64,000 bases of DNA from Acetobacter suratthaniensis (GTDB lineage: Bacteria; Pseudomonadota; Alphaproteobacteria; Acetobacterales; Acetobacteraceae). The DNA is taken from assembly GCF_017377745.1 (NCBI RefSeq), contig NZ_JAFVMG010000007.1, forward strand, positions 87,737 through 151,736. Direction: 5' to 3'. Both the position numbers and the translations under genes were made by a program. The notes beneath the pieces were generated by a model. It saw only the letters and a program-made list of their open reading frames with translations, searched no databases and was not told where the DNA came from. Shown one piece after another: positions 52,804 through 60,263 of the stretch (positions are counted from its first letter, which is position 1; every line of letters begins with the position of its first letter).

Positions 52804-53027
52804 CAGTCCGCCGCCTTCTGGCAGGCCCGCCCCTGATCGCGCAGGCCCGCGTAATCACGCATGGCGCGGTGGGTCATGGGCATGTCTGTATGGGCGGCGA
52901 GTTCCTGCGCCAGCGCTGTCTGCTCAGCGGCGGAATAACTGACCAGTGTCGGGCACTCGGGCCGCAGCACAGGGGTCGTGCAGCCGCACAATGGCAGGCA
53001 CACACATAAAATCATGAGCGCGCGCAT
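52803..53027 (-). CDS. Putative o-spanin lipoprotein (Rz1-like)
   Basis: This 74-residue protein has a short signal peptide and lipobox LCGC with C16, followed by TTPVLRPECPTLVSYSAAEQ, a pattern I associate with Rz1-like outer-membrane lipoproteins of Mu-type phages. It would bind the inner-membrane spanin and fuse the membranes during lysis. It overlaps the i-spanin gene upstream by 1 bp. Its length and position between terminase and portal are unusual for Rz1 but not unknown. Confidence 0.62.
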   Translation of the reverse strand: MRALMILCVCLPLCGCTTPVLRPECPTLVSYSAAEQTALAQELAAHTDMPMTHRAMRDYAGLRDQGRACQKAAD

Positions 53028-53269
53028 CAGAATGTCCCGTCCTTCAGGCGTTGTTGCAGGGCCACGTCATCACCGGGAGCGGCTGTCTGGGCTTCCGCCA
53101 TGGCCCGCTCCACCGTCACCGCCTGACGGCTGATCCCCGCGACAATGGATGCCTGAGCCTGCGCCTGTTCCTTTTGCGCCGCCTGAGTAAAAGCCCGGCT
53201 GACCCAGATCATGACCCCGACCAGCAACACACAGATAAGGGCAGCACAGATCCACGCGACATCCGTCAT
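53027..53269 (-). CDS. Putative i-spanin (Rz-like)
   Basis: This 80-residue protein has one N-terminal membrane helix (about 5-24, WICAALICVLLVGVMIWV) and a helical, Gln/Ala-rich outer region (KEQAQAQASIVAGISRQAVTVERAMAEAQ). The partner lipoprotein gene follows with a 1-bp overlap. The pair fits an Rz/Rz1-type spanin complex. It overlaps the terminase stop by 4 bp. Confidence 0.58.
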   Translation of the reverse strand: MTDVAWICAALICVLLVGVMIWVSRAFTQAAQKEQAQAQASIVAGISRQAVTVERAMAEAQTAAPGDDVALQQRLKDGTF

Positions 53270-54906
53270 AGCGATATTCCCCCTCGCAGGCCGAAATCAT
53301 CCGCCCGCGCGCCGAAATCTTCGGCCCGGTTGCGTGCGTCCGGCGTGATATCCGCGCTGTAATCCCGTCCGCCGCCCAGACTACGGCGTGGATCAGGCAC
53401 AGCGGTGAATTCATAAATATCTGGGTCCGCGCTGCTGGCTGCGTAGGCCAGAGCAGCCGCAATGGCGGCGTCACCATGGCGCTGCCCGCTTTCATCTTCC
53501 GTGCGCTTTACCGGAATGCGGGCAACACCGTTCACCAGCCGGAGCGCATGAATGTCGTCATGCACATCCCGGTCGGCTGGTATGGTAAGAGAGCCTTCTT
53601 CAAAAGCAGACTTAAATGGCGGCATGTTGTCGCGGTACCAAGCCTCTGAAAAACTCACGGCCTGAATACGCGCGCCAAACTTCTGCCTTGTCACTTCACC
53701 AAGCCAGCCGCCATTGCCGGTGGCATCAATGGCACCCGCCCGCAGACGTGGCAGGCGCTTCAGGATAAACCACAAAATCTGTCTTTGCTGTTCATACGGA
53801 ACATTGCGCAGTTCCAGAACAAAGGGCGTTGTGCGGACAAGCGACTGTTCCAACGCCATGATCCAGATGACCGACAAATCCCCTGATCGTGCAAAATCCT
53901 GCCCAAATACGTGGGGGGTTTTCGGGTCTAGGGCATGCAGTAACGGAAGCAGTTCTTCCTTGCAGAAATCTTCGGCTTCCTGCCTGCGAACAGGTTCATC
54001 CAGCATCACAAACTTGTCGTCACACCCCCACCGCACAACCACGCCAGAATTGGATGTGCGGGCCGTTATCAAGGCGCGTGGAATATATGCGCCTTTGGTT
54101 GCCGTGGGGATGACGTGCAGTTCCTGATCGGCCTTGCTGCCGAACTCGCGCAGTATTTTTTCATACCACTTCTTTTCGCCCTCGAACGTCCATTCCTTGC
54201 CACTTTTGGCGCAGACCGCACGATAAAGACCGTCCTTGACTGCATCTTCAAAGGTGATGCGGATCAGGTGGTAATCCTGATAATCCGTGCGTTTGGCACG
54301 AATACCTTCGACCAGTTCATTGAACGGGTTGGTATCGCCGTTATGGGTGGACAGAATGATGATCTTCGCACCCCAGATACGCAGCGCCAGGGCGGCGGTA
54401 ATCATCGCGTCCAGATCATCCACAAACGCGGCTTCATCAAGGATGACCAGCCCCTGTTTCGACCGGAATGCACGGGCAACAGACGGCAGGGCGAGAATTT
54501 CAAAGCCGGATGCAAGGTCGATACGGAAAATCTTCAGATCACGGTCAGGATTATTGGGGTCTATGAACAGGTCTTCCTGAACATTGGACGCGGCCATTTG
54601 CAGTATTCTGGCGGCTTTTCCGCAGTCATCAATAAACTGCCGGGTCATGTCCTTTTCATAACCCATGTAAAACACGTCCATGCCGCCAGCAGTGGCCGCA
54701 GCACCGGCAACGGTGACGGCCAGCCACGCCAGCGTCCACGAAATACCGATACGGCGCGATTTCTCGATAACGAGAATTTCGTGCGCCATATAATCTTCGA
54801 TAATGCGTGACTGATACGGAATGAGTGCCGTTGTGGCCGACAACTCCCGTGATGGACTGGTAAGAACACGGGCCGGTGTCGGGATTACGTCCTGCCCGCC
54901 AGTCAT
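53266..54906 (-). CDS. Terminase large subunit (Mu gp28-like)
   Basis: This 546-residue packaging motor has an ATPase domain with the Walker A-like EKSRRIGISWT (48-58) and Walker B VILDEAA (154-160), and a C-terminal RNase H-type nuclease domain (GQDFARSGDLSVIWIMALE, then GAIDATGNGGWLGEVTRQKFG with conserved aspartates). It cuts and packages DNA headfull from the prophage ends in Mu relatives. It overlaps the small subunit gene by 4 bp. Confidence 0.93.
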   Translation of the reverse strand: MTGGQDVIPTPARVLTSPSRELSATTALIPYQSRIIEDYMAHEILVIEKSRRIGISWTLAWLAVTVAGAAATAGGMDVFYMGYEKDMTRQFIDDCGKAARILQMAASNVQEDLFIDPNNPDRDLKIFRIDLASGFEILALPSVARAFRSKQGLVILDEAAFVDDLDAMITAALALRIWGAKIIILSTHNGDTNPFNELVEGIRAKRTDYQDYHLIRITFEDAVKDGLYRAVCAKSGKEWTFEGEKKWYEKILREFGSKADQELHVIPTATKGAYIPRALITARTSNSGVVVRWGCDDKFVMLDEPVRRQEAEDFCKEELLPLLHALDPKTPHVFGQDFARSGDLSVIWIMALEQSLVRTTPFVLELRNVPYEQQRQILWFILKRLPRLRAGAIDATGNGGWLGEVTRQKFGARIQAVSFSEAWYRDNMPPFKSAFEEGSLTIPADRDVHDDIHALRLVNGVARIPVKRTEDESGQRHGDAAIAAALAYAASSADPDIYEFTAVPDPRRSLGGGRDYSADITPDARNRAEDFGARADDFGLRGGISL

Positions 54907-55469
54907 GATTTCACGCCCAGAATGCGGTCGCGGATCATTTTGGTAGTTTCGTCAGAAAGCCCCTTTTCCTTCGCCAGCATTTTCAGGTTTTTCTCGGCCT
55001 GTCTGCGGAGCCGCGCCTCGGTCTGCGCTTCGATTTCCTTGATGAATTCCGCATCCGTCTTGCTGGCATGGGTCAGGTGATCCAGCGCCTTGGCCAGAGC
55101 CATGATACCGGCCGGGTTCCCCTGCAGGGTCTTAAGCCACGATTTATCGTCGCCTTCCTCAGCCGCCATATGCAGATCAAGAATGATCCCATGCAGCAAC
55201 TCGATATTTGCACGGGCAAACTGTGACGCACCGCCATCACCCGTCCGTCTGGCCAGCGCCTCGGCCATGGTGCGTGAGCGCACGAGCTGGGCCGCCAGCT
55301 TCTCGCTGCGGTGCAGATGCCTACCCAGCGCGGAACGGCTGATGTCGGTTACGTCCAGTTCCCGCAGTGCTGCCAGAATTTCGTCAATGCTGTGCCCGTG
55401 CGCGCGCAGCCGGGCAATTTCGTCACGGATTTCTTCTGGCTGCCTGTCCACGGATGATGGCCTCCCCAT
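54903..55469 (-). CDS. Terminase small subunit (DUF3486, Mu gp27-like)
   Basis: This 188-residue protein matches DUF3486: GRPSSVDRQPEEIRDEIARLRAHGHSIDEILAALRELDV at the N-terminus, with a helix-turn-helix-like ISRSALGRHLHRSEKL, and coiled helical C-terminal half. It should recognise pac sites and recruit the large subunit. The gene starts 2 nt after the gp26-like gene's stop. Confidence 0.9.
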   Translation of the reverse strand: MGRPSSVDRQPEEIRDEIARLRAHGHSIDEILAALRELDVTDISRSALGRHLHRSEKLAAQLVRSRTMAEALARRTGDGGASQFARANIELLHGIILDLHMAAEEGDDKSWLKTLQGNPAGIMALAKALDHLTHASKTDAEFIKEIEAQTEARLRRQAEKNLKMLAKEKGLSDETTKMIRDRILGVKS

Positions 55470-55471
55470 GG

Positions 55472-55783
55472 TTATCGGACCAGAGACACAGCCACGCCGT
55501 TAATCAGCTGCACCCCTTCAGCCACCCGTGAGCCGGTATCCGTCAGCACGGCCACCCACACCGTGTCGCCGGGGCGTTCGGTCGGCAGGCGTTCAATCCG
55601 CAGGCAGCCATTCTGCTCCATCCAGTGCAGGTCAGCCCGCAGTCGGTCAAAATCCACCGGGCAGCCTTCGGCGCGCAGCACACGCAGCAGCACCGGCTCC
55701 CCCATACGCCCGTCACTGATTTCCTTCAGTGTCTTGAGGATACGCAGACGGCAATCCTCAATAAGAACCCGTGCCACACTCAT
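55472..55783 (-). CDS. Mu gp26-like winged-helix protein
   Basis: This 103-residue protein has a winged-helix pattern (RILKTLKEISDGRMGEPVLLRVLRAEG, DFDRLRADLHWMEQNGCLRIERLPTERPGDTVWVAVLTDTGSRVAEG) as in Mu gp26, which lies directly before gp27. A DNA-binding role near packaging or regulation is inferred. Confidence 0.75.
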   Translation of the reverse strand: MSVARVLIEDCRLRILKTLKEISDGRMGEPVLLRVLRAEGCPVDFDRLRADLHWMEQNGCLRIERLPTERPGDTVWVAVLTDTGSRVAEGVQLINGVAVSLVR

Positions 55784-55788
55784 GATTT

Positions 55789-56040
55789 TCAGTCCCTTCG
55801 GGCATCGACATGCCCCTTGATCAACAGGTGCAGCAGTTCCTTCTGCTGCATCCCGTTTTCGCGGATTTCCTCAAGCCGTCGGCTGATCTGCTCAACGGCT
55901 TTTTCGTGTCCCTCTTGGCGCGTTGCCAGAGCACTCACTCTGGACAGGGCCAGAACAGCCACCCCGAGAGCGAGAGCGGCAACGCAGGCCAGCAGCTCCA
56001 ACCCATGCGGCAAGCCCGGTGCCGCTTCCGCTCCCAGCAT
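55789..56040 (-). CDS. DUF2730-like membrane/coiled-coil protein (Mu gp25-like)
   Basis: This 83-residue protein has one membrane helix (about 14-32, LELLACVAALALGVAVLAL) followed by a coiled coil (about 36-75, RQEGHEKAVEQISRRLEEIRE). This matches DUF2730 proteins placed here in Mu-type phages. A lysis-related role is possible. Confidence 0.68.
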   Translation of the reverse strand: MLGAEAAPGLPHGLELLACVAALALGVAVLALSRVSALATRQEGHEKAVEQISRRLEEIRENGMQQKELLHLLIKGHVDARRD

Positions 56041-56052
56041 GGCGTTCGGCCG

Positions 56053-56457
56053 TTACGCGTCGGAAGTCGTGCTGGCCGTGGCTGTCGCCACCGATGCGCT
56101 GGACGCGGCAACGGGGGTCGTGTCGGCCGTCTGCGGCACGAGAATACCCGACAGATCGGCAATGGCGGCTTTGAGGTGCGTCACGATCGCATCCTCCTTG
56201 GGCAGGGCAATGCCCAGCGAATTGGCCAGCGTGACAAATTCCGCAATCGATGCGGACACGACCTGATTGCCCGCCTCGAACGTGTCGAAAGCGGCCTGCA
56301 GCTTGTCGATCCCACCATCAATGGAGGTCACGGCGGACTTCACCGCCGTCTGGGCGATGGAGGAGTAGTTGGAAAGCTTGCTGCCCACCAGTGTGGGCAC
56401 AATGGCGTTAATGACGCTGAACAGGGGCGAGAGAATACCCATGACCGAAACAGACAT
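56053..56457 (-). CDS. Phage lysis-region protein, unknown function
   Basis: I do not recognise this 134-residue protein. ATG 56457 is preceded by a GAGG site. It begins with a hydrophobic helix (MSVSVMGILSPLFSVINAIVPTLVG) and continues with an amphipathic helical region and an Ala/Ser/Thr-rich tail. Placed between endolysin and the gp25-like gene, it could be a holin-like or pinholin-type protein, but only one clear hydrophobic segment is present. Confidence 0.6.
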   Translation of the reverse strand: MSVSVMGILSPLFSVINAIVPTLVGSKLSNYSSIAQTAVKSAVTSIDGGIDKLQAAFDTFEAGNQVVSASIAEFVTLANSLGIALPKEDAIVTHLKAAIADLSGILVPQTADTTPVAASSASVATATASTTSDA

Positions 56458-56537
56458 GATTGCCTCATGAAAAAAACGACGCCGCGTGAGCGCCATGATC
56501 GGATAAGCCGCCCCGCGCGCCCGCGCGGCGGGAAACG

Positions 56538-57251
56538 CTAGGCGCTGACAGCACCATCCAGATCGGACAGGGCGCGGCTTACCCGCCAGTCCAGCCGGGC
56601 GAGCCAGCCATGCCCGTATTCATCAAACCCCCTGAAACTGCGGTATGCCTGCTCCTGCGCGGAGGCGAGGGCGTAAATCAGCACGCGTGTCACGGCTCCG
56701 GCATTGGCCTGCCGCGCCACAGCGGCCATGGTAACCGGGCCAAGCGCCCCATCGGGCGATACCCCCAGATCCTGCTGAAGCTTCTGCCCCCAAGCAGGGC
56801 TGACCAGCGGGGCCACGGTCGGGGCCGATACGGCAACCACTGCCGCCAGAGTTCGCGGCCCGATATCGCCATCAACCAGACTGTCAGACAGCCCCACAAT
56901 GTGCTGGAGTTGGCGGCCCGCGCGTGACACGCCGGAATTGAACCCGAAGTCAAACAGCATGCGGGAGAGGCCCGGCCCAAGGGCTGCGCAGTTCAGGGTC
57001 CGCCAGTAGAGAGCACGGGCGATTGTCAGGAAAGTCGCGTGGGTAATCCCGCGCATGATCTGGGGGGTGACCAGTTCGGCCGAACCCAGCCAGTGGGCCA
57101 TGACAGGTGCTGAAATACCACGCATGGTGCCAGCCAGACGGCCAACACCAACAATGCCCGATGTCCAGTTACCCGGATCACTGCGCGTTGCGGAGTAAAG
57201 ACCTTCGCGGCCCTCGGTCTCTGTCGCGATTTTTTCGAAATTGCTGTCCAT
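56538..57251 (-). CDS. Endolysin, GH108 type
   Basis: This 237-residue protein resembles glycoside hydrolase family 108 endolysins: the N-terminal catalytic glutamate region is TETEGREGLYSATRSDPGNW (E13/E16 region), the helical core follows (about 60-140), and a peptidoglycan-binding-3-like C-terminal domain is at about 120-200 (LVDGDIGPRTLAAV, SPDGALGPVTMAAVARQ). It cleaves host wall at lysis. It follows the proposed late promoter, like lys in Mu. Confidence 0.86.
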   Translation of the reverse strand: MDSNFEKIATETEGREGLYSATRSDPGNWTSGIVGVGRLAGTMRGISAPVMAHWLGSAELVTPQIMRGITHATFLTIARALYWRTLNCAALGPGLSRMLFDFGFNSGVSRAGRQLQHIVGLSDSLVDGDIGPRTLAAVVAVSAPTVAPLVSPAWGQKLQQDLGVSPDGALGPVTMAAVARQANAGAVTRVLIYALASAQEQAYRSFRGFDEYGHGWLARLDWRVSRALSDLDGAVSA

Positions 57252-57264
57252 GCCTGCGACGATA

Positions 57265-57305
57265 CGCGCGCATGGAAGGGGGCTGGCAGACTGTCAGATA
57301 ACAGG
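57265..57305 (-). promoter_or_regulatory. Proposed late promoter element before the endolysin gene
   Basis: Read leftward, CCTGTTATC-TGA-CAGTCTGC-CAG (57305-57283), 12 nt, then CGCGCG (57270-57265), 13 bp before the endolysin ATG. The core is identical over 23 bp to the element at 48971. It lies between the Mor/C-type gene and the endolysin gene. Confidence 0.66.
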
Positions 57306-57312
57306 GGGGCGT

Positions 57313-57702
57313 TCAGAAGAGGGAAATCTGCCGCTCATCAACCCGGCGGCCAGCGCGCGGCGCAAAAACACGCACACCATTCTCCCGCATACGCGCCAGT
57401 GTCGCATAGACCTGACGAACACTCAGGCCGGTTCGGGTCGCCATTTCGGTAACCGGCAGGCCTGCATTGCGGTAACACAGAACACGCCATGCCTTGTGCA
57501 TGGGAACATCCCAGTATCCCGGCCCAAAATTCTGGCAGATCGCTCTGGCCAGATCATCGCCATACATCTGGGTCAGGCGGCTGTTGTCAGCCCGTTTGGA
57601 AACATACAGCCGCGTGCCGCCAAACGCTTCCAGAAACGAAAGAACCGCGTCCACACCCGCAGCGTCCACCAGACATGCAACGCTCTCAGGAATATCGGAC
57701 AC
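57313..57702 (-). CDS. Mor/C-family transcription activator
   Basis: This 129-residue protein matches the Mor family of Mu: RLYVSKRADNSRLTQMYGDDLARAICQNFGPGYWDVP in the N-terminal dimerisation part, and the helix-turn-helix AGLPVTEMATRTGLSVRQVYATLARM (about 80-105). Mor activates middle and C activates late Mu transcription. Only one member is seen in this window, just upstream of the endolysin, where C sits in Mu. The start is GTG 57702 with an AAGGGAAAG site. Confidence 0.88.
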   Translation of the reverse strand: MSDIPESVACLVDAAGVDAVLSFLEAFGGTRLYVSKRADNSRLTQMYGDDLARAICQNFGPGYWDVPMHKAWRVLCYRNAGLPVTEMATRTGLSVRQVYATLARMRENGVRVFAPRAGRRVDERQISLF

Positions 57703-57766
57703 GGCTCTTTCCCTTCAAGATTTACCAACAGGATTGTCGGGATAAACGCTATTTCAGAGGCTCTTA

Positions 57767-57790
57767 AAATATGCCTCGAACGGCATATTT
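57767..57790. promoter_or_regulatory. 9-bp perfect dyad upstream of the activator gene
   Basis: AAATATGCC (57767-57775) and GGCATATTT (57782-57790) are separated by TCGAAC. It lies 65 bp upstream of the activator start, in the only sizeable gap between the early genes and the activator. It could be the middle-promoter operator for a repressor or the activator itself. Confidence 0.5.
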
Positions 57791-57830
57791 GTACACTCTT
57801 TCCTCATTTTAAGGGTTTTTGCTGAATTAT

Positions 57831-58100
57831 CTACAGGTCATTCAGCAGATTGGGCTTTCTGCTCTCATCAGTAATACGGTGACTTTTGGGTATGATTTTT
57901 GGCGCAGTACGTTTTTCAACTGTTGCCAACCTGACCTCAGAAGCCAGAACATTATCTGTTTCAGTATGAACAAAGGTATTCCGGCCCGCCTCGTATCGAA
58001 CCTCTTTCGCCTTCTCAGCAATTTTCATAATGGTCATCGCGTCATTCATTGACATCGCATAATCATGATAACCAATAGACACTACCGCCATTTTAGCCAT
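57831..58100 (-). CDS. Early phage protein, unknown function
   Basis: This 89-residue protein starts at ATG 58100, inside the 3' end of the gemA-like gene. MAKMAVVSIGYHDYAMSMNDAMTIMKIAEKAKEVRYEAG, then a basic tail. I do not recognise the family. Translational coupling to the gemA-like gene is likely. Confidence 0.6.
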   Translation of the reverse strand: MAKMAVVSIGYHDYAMSMNDAMTIMKIAEKAKEVRYEAGRNTFVHTETDNVLASEVRLATVEKRTAPKIIPKSHRITDESRKPNLLNDL

Positions 58101-58530
58101 TCCGCGTCTCCATCCGGCTCTTCCACGCCTTAAGCGCCTCAATCACCTTGCGCCCCTGTGGCTCGTCCAGAAACTCGGGCGCGCTCACACTCACGCACCG
58201 TTCCACAAAGGCCCGCAGTGCTTCCTTGGAGCCATCCCCGCGCAGCAGGGGCTTCATCTCCTTCCACAAGGCATAGACCTTGCGCACCCACGGTTTATGG
58301 TTGGGGGCCGTCGCCTTGAAGCCCAGCCGTTTCATTTCCGCCAGCACATCATGCAACTGCTGCACAGAACAGACCGTGCTGGACACACGCCCCGTCACGC
58401 GCTGCAACAGCGCGCGATAGGTCACATCATCCAGCCTCAACTGGCGGCGGCCAACATGGATTTTCCGCACCATGGCCTCCCGTCCGGGAGCCGCCTTCTC
58501 CTGTGAAAGCATGTGAGGTTTCCGGGTCAT
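58093..58530 (-). CDS. Regulatory protein GemA-like (Mu gp16)
   Basis: This 145-residue protein matches GemA/gp16 of Mu: VRKIHVGRRQLRLDDVTYRALLQRVTGRVSSTVCSVQQLHDVLAEMKRLGF and the C-terminal WVRKVYALWKEMKPLL. GemA modulates host gene expression and DNA supercoiling genes during early Mu growth. The start overlaps the zinc-finger gene by 4 bp. Confidence 0.85.
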   Translation of the reverse strand: MTRKPHMLSQEKAAPGREAMVRKIHVGRRQLRLDDVTYRALLQRVTGRVSSTVCSVQQLHDVLAEMKRLGFKATAPNHKPWVRKVYALWKEMKPLLRGDGSKEALRAFVERCVSVSAPEFLDEPQGRKVIEALKAWKSRMETRNG

Positions 58531-58754
58531 GAGGGTTTCCCCGCAAAAAAATCTCTTATCGCAAGAACCGGAAACATCACACGTTTCACCATGCGCCCTA
58601 CACTCTCTCTAATTTCACTCTCCTTGCTCAACTGCCACGCAAGACCAACACATTCGTTGCAGATATTCGCCTTTAGTCCACCAACAAGCATTCTGACATC
58701 ATGATTGGATTTTCCACAGAAGTCGCAGTGCAGCATTTTGCTATCGTCCGCCAT
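58527..58754 (-). CDS. ClpX-type C4 zinc-finger mini-protein
   Basis: The 75-residue protein consists almost entirely of a ClpX N-terminal zinc-binding domain: LHCDFCGKSNHDVRMLVGGL followed by NICNECVGLAWQL, with C10, C13, C32 and C35 in the CxxC-x18-CxxC spacing of ClpX. No AAA+ module follows; instead there is a short basic tail. In Mu, ClpX remodels the MuA transpososome and degrades repressor, so a stand-alone domain may compete with or recruit adaptors of host ClpX. Function is inference. ATG 58754 is preferred over the GTG at 58757. Confidence 0.8.
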   Translation of the reverse strand: MADDSKMLHCDFCGKSNHDVRMLVGGLKANICNECVGLAWQLSKESEIRESVGRMVKRVMFPVLAIRDFFAGKPS

Positions 58755-58763
58755 CACACCACC

Positions 58764-59417
58764 TCACAGTCTGGAAAAATCAACGACAATCTGCTCGTAG
58801 CCGTCATCATTACTGGCGCGCGCATAGGCGCGGATGCCCAGCTTCGAACCGGCTGGCTCAATCGCGTCCTCAATGGCCCGCTTCGCATCCTCCCATTTTG
58901 GGTGACGCAGGTTCAGGCGTTTCAGACTGGCCAGCCGCTGTATGTTCACGCGGCCCGTGCGCTCGTCGCGCTCGAACGCCGCCTGTATCAGGGTGCGCAG
59001 ATCCGCATCGGCCCCGCCGGTCAGATCATCAAGGATTTCGTTCATCAATGCCTGTGCCGCAGGCAGCGCCGCCGTCACACGGCTGTAGTCGGCCGACTGA
59101 ACGGCCACCTTGCGGCGATCTCCGAACGCGGTAATCGTGATCCCGCCGCGCCGTCCGCCCAACCGCGCGCCATACCGCTCGAACACCAGTGCCTGATAGG
59201 CCTCGATATCGTCGAAAATCGCCTGTTTTTCCCGAGCCACATGCTCAGACAAGGCGCGCATACGGCTGACGATTGCTCGCGCGGTCTGGTCTGCCAGAAC
59301 CGTCTCGGGCCGCAGGCGATCTACCCGCACCAGATTGCCGAATTCGGAACGGAGCATTTCCTCGCCGTCCACGACCTCAACTTCATCACGCAACAGTTTT
59401 TCTGCCCCGTTCGTCAT
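58764..59417 (-). CDS. DUF3164 family early protein
   Basis: This 217-residue protein matches DUF3164, found in many Mu-type phages among early genes: LVRVDRLRPETVLADQTARAIVSRMRALSEHVAREKQAIFDDIEAYQALV, and C-terminal RLNLRHPKWEDAKRAIEDAIEP. Biochemical role is unknown; some relatives are linked to transposition or sulphate-type control of early functions, but nothing here shows that. Confidence 0.85.
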   Translation of the reverse strand: MTNGAEKLLRDEVEVVDGEEMLRSEFGNLVRVDRLRPETVLADQTARAIVSRMRALSEHVAREKQAIFDDIEAYQALVFERYGARLGGRRGGITITAFGDRRKVAVQSADYSRVTAALPAAQALMNEILDDLTGGADADLRTLIQAAFERDERTGRVNIQRLASLKRLNLRHPKWEDAKRAIEDAIEPAGSKLGIRAYARASNDDGYEQIVVDFSRL

Positions 59418-59719
59418 CCTACATCCCTCCTGTTCATGCCTGAAAAATACGAGAAAATATCTTTTGAAGAGCCGTTCAGGCTGACGCGCAGCTTTTCCAC
59501 GGCTTCGAATGCCTGCTGGTCTGTCATGGTGTCATCCATGCCCGGCACCCGGTATTCGTGCCCGTTCCACGCTCTGGCGCGCATGGCGGGCTTGATCGCC
59601 TCGCGCGTGCCGCAGCACAGCGGCAGCGTGCCATCAGGGAAGCCCACCCCCGGATGCCATTCGATCCGGCCCGTGCGATCAACCCACGCGGTCATGATCT
59701 CGCCTGTCTGCCGTGCCAT
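59414..59719 (-). CDS. Early phage protein, unknown function
   Basis: ATG 59719 gives 101 residues (MARQTGEIMTAWVDRTGRIEWHPGVGFPDGTLPLCCG). It contains a compact domain with CCG and RAWNGHEYRVPGMDD and an alpha-helical tail. No family was recognised. It overlaps both neighbouring genes. Confidence 0.6.
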   Translation of the reverse strand: MARQTGEIMTAWVDRTGRIEWHPGVGFPDGTLPLCCGTREAIKPAMRARAWNGHEYRVPGMDDTMTDQQAFEAVEKLRVSLNGSSKDIFSYFSGMNRRDVG

Positions 59720-60024
59720 TAGTGGATCGTCCTGTTGTGCGGGGTTACAGGAAGCTGCTGCATGGTGTGTTCGATATTTTCCTGCACCATGGAAAAATGG
59801 AGAACGCTGGCAACCGCCATGCTCCATGCGGCAGTCTGCAAATCGGCCATCGTTCCACCATCACCCTGCGTAATCCCAACAATGCGGGCCATGTCAGCAC
59901 CAATGCGATCAATGACGTCGGACAGGGACCACTTGATGTTTTCCTGCTCCATTGCCGCGAGAGCCTTACTCATGCTGTCGAAAATCACCGGGAGGTTCAC
60001 AAGGGTTCTTTCACGCCTGCTCAT
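59719..60024 (-). CDS. Early phage protein, unknown function
   Basis: This 101-residue helical protein (MSRRERTLVNLPVIFDSMSK..., ADLQTAAWSMAVASVLHFSM) has no recognised family. Its ends overlap the neighbouring genes by 1 to 4 bp, so it is part of the coupled early operon. Confidence 0.55.
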   Translation of the reverse strand: MSRRERTLVNLPVIFDSMSKALAAMEQENIKWSLSDVIDRIGADMARIVGITQGDGGTMADLQTAAWSMAVASVLHFSMVQENIEHTMQQLPVTPHNRTIH

Positions 60025-60263
60025 GACCGCACCTCGACAAACTCGGCGTCGATAATGCAGGGCATGGCCTGCACGGGAATACTCAGCATGGAAAAGGCGG
60101 CTTCCAGCTCATTCGCCATGCCGTTCAGCCAGTCCGCCGCCTCGCGCCGGTCGTTCTGATCCAGAACAGTCACTTCACGAGGCAGGGCATACAGGGCCGC
60201 ACCCGCGCGCATGGAGCGCAGAACACGGTCGATCGTATCAATCGGGGTGGAATGTCGGGACAT
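60021..60263 (-). CDS. Early phage protein, unknown function
   Basis: This 80-residue protein (IDTIDRVLRSMRAGAALYALPREVTVL, ADWLNGMANELEAAF) is likely helical. No family recognised. It overlaps both neighbours by 1 to 4 bp. Confidence 0.55.
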   Translation of the reverse strand: MSRHSTPIDTIDRVLRSMRAGAALYALPREVTVLDQNDRREAADWLNGMANELEAAFSMLSIPVQAMPCIIDAEFVEVRS

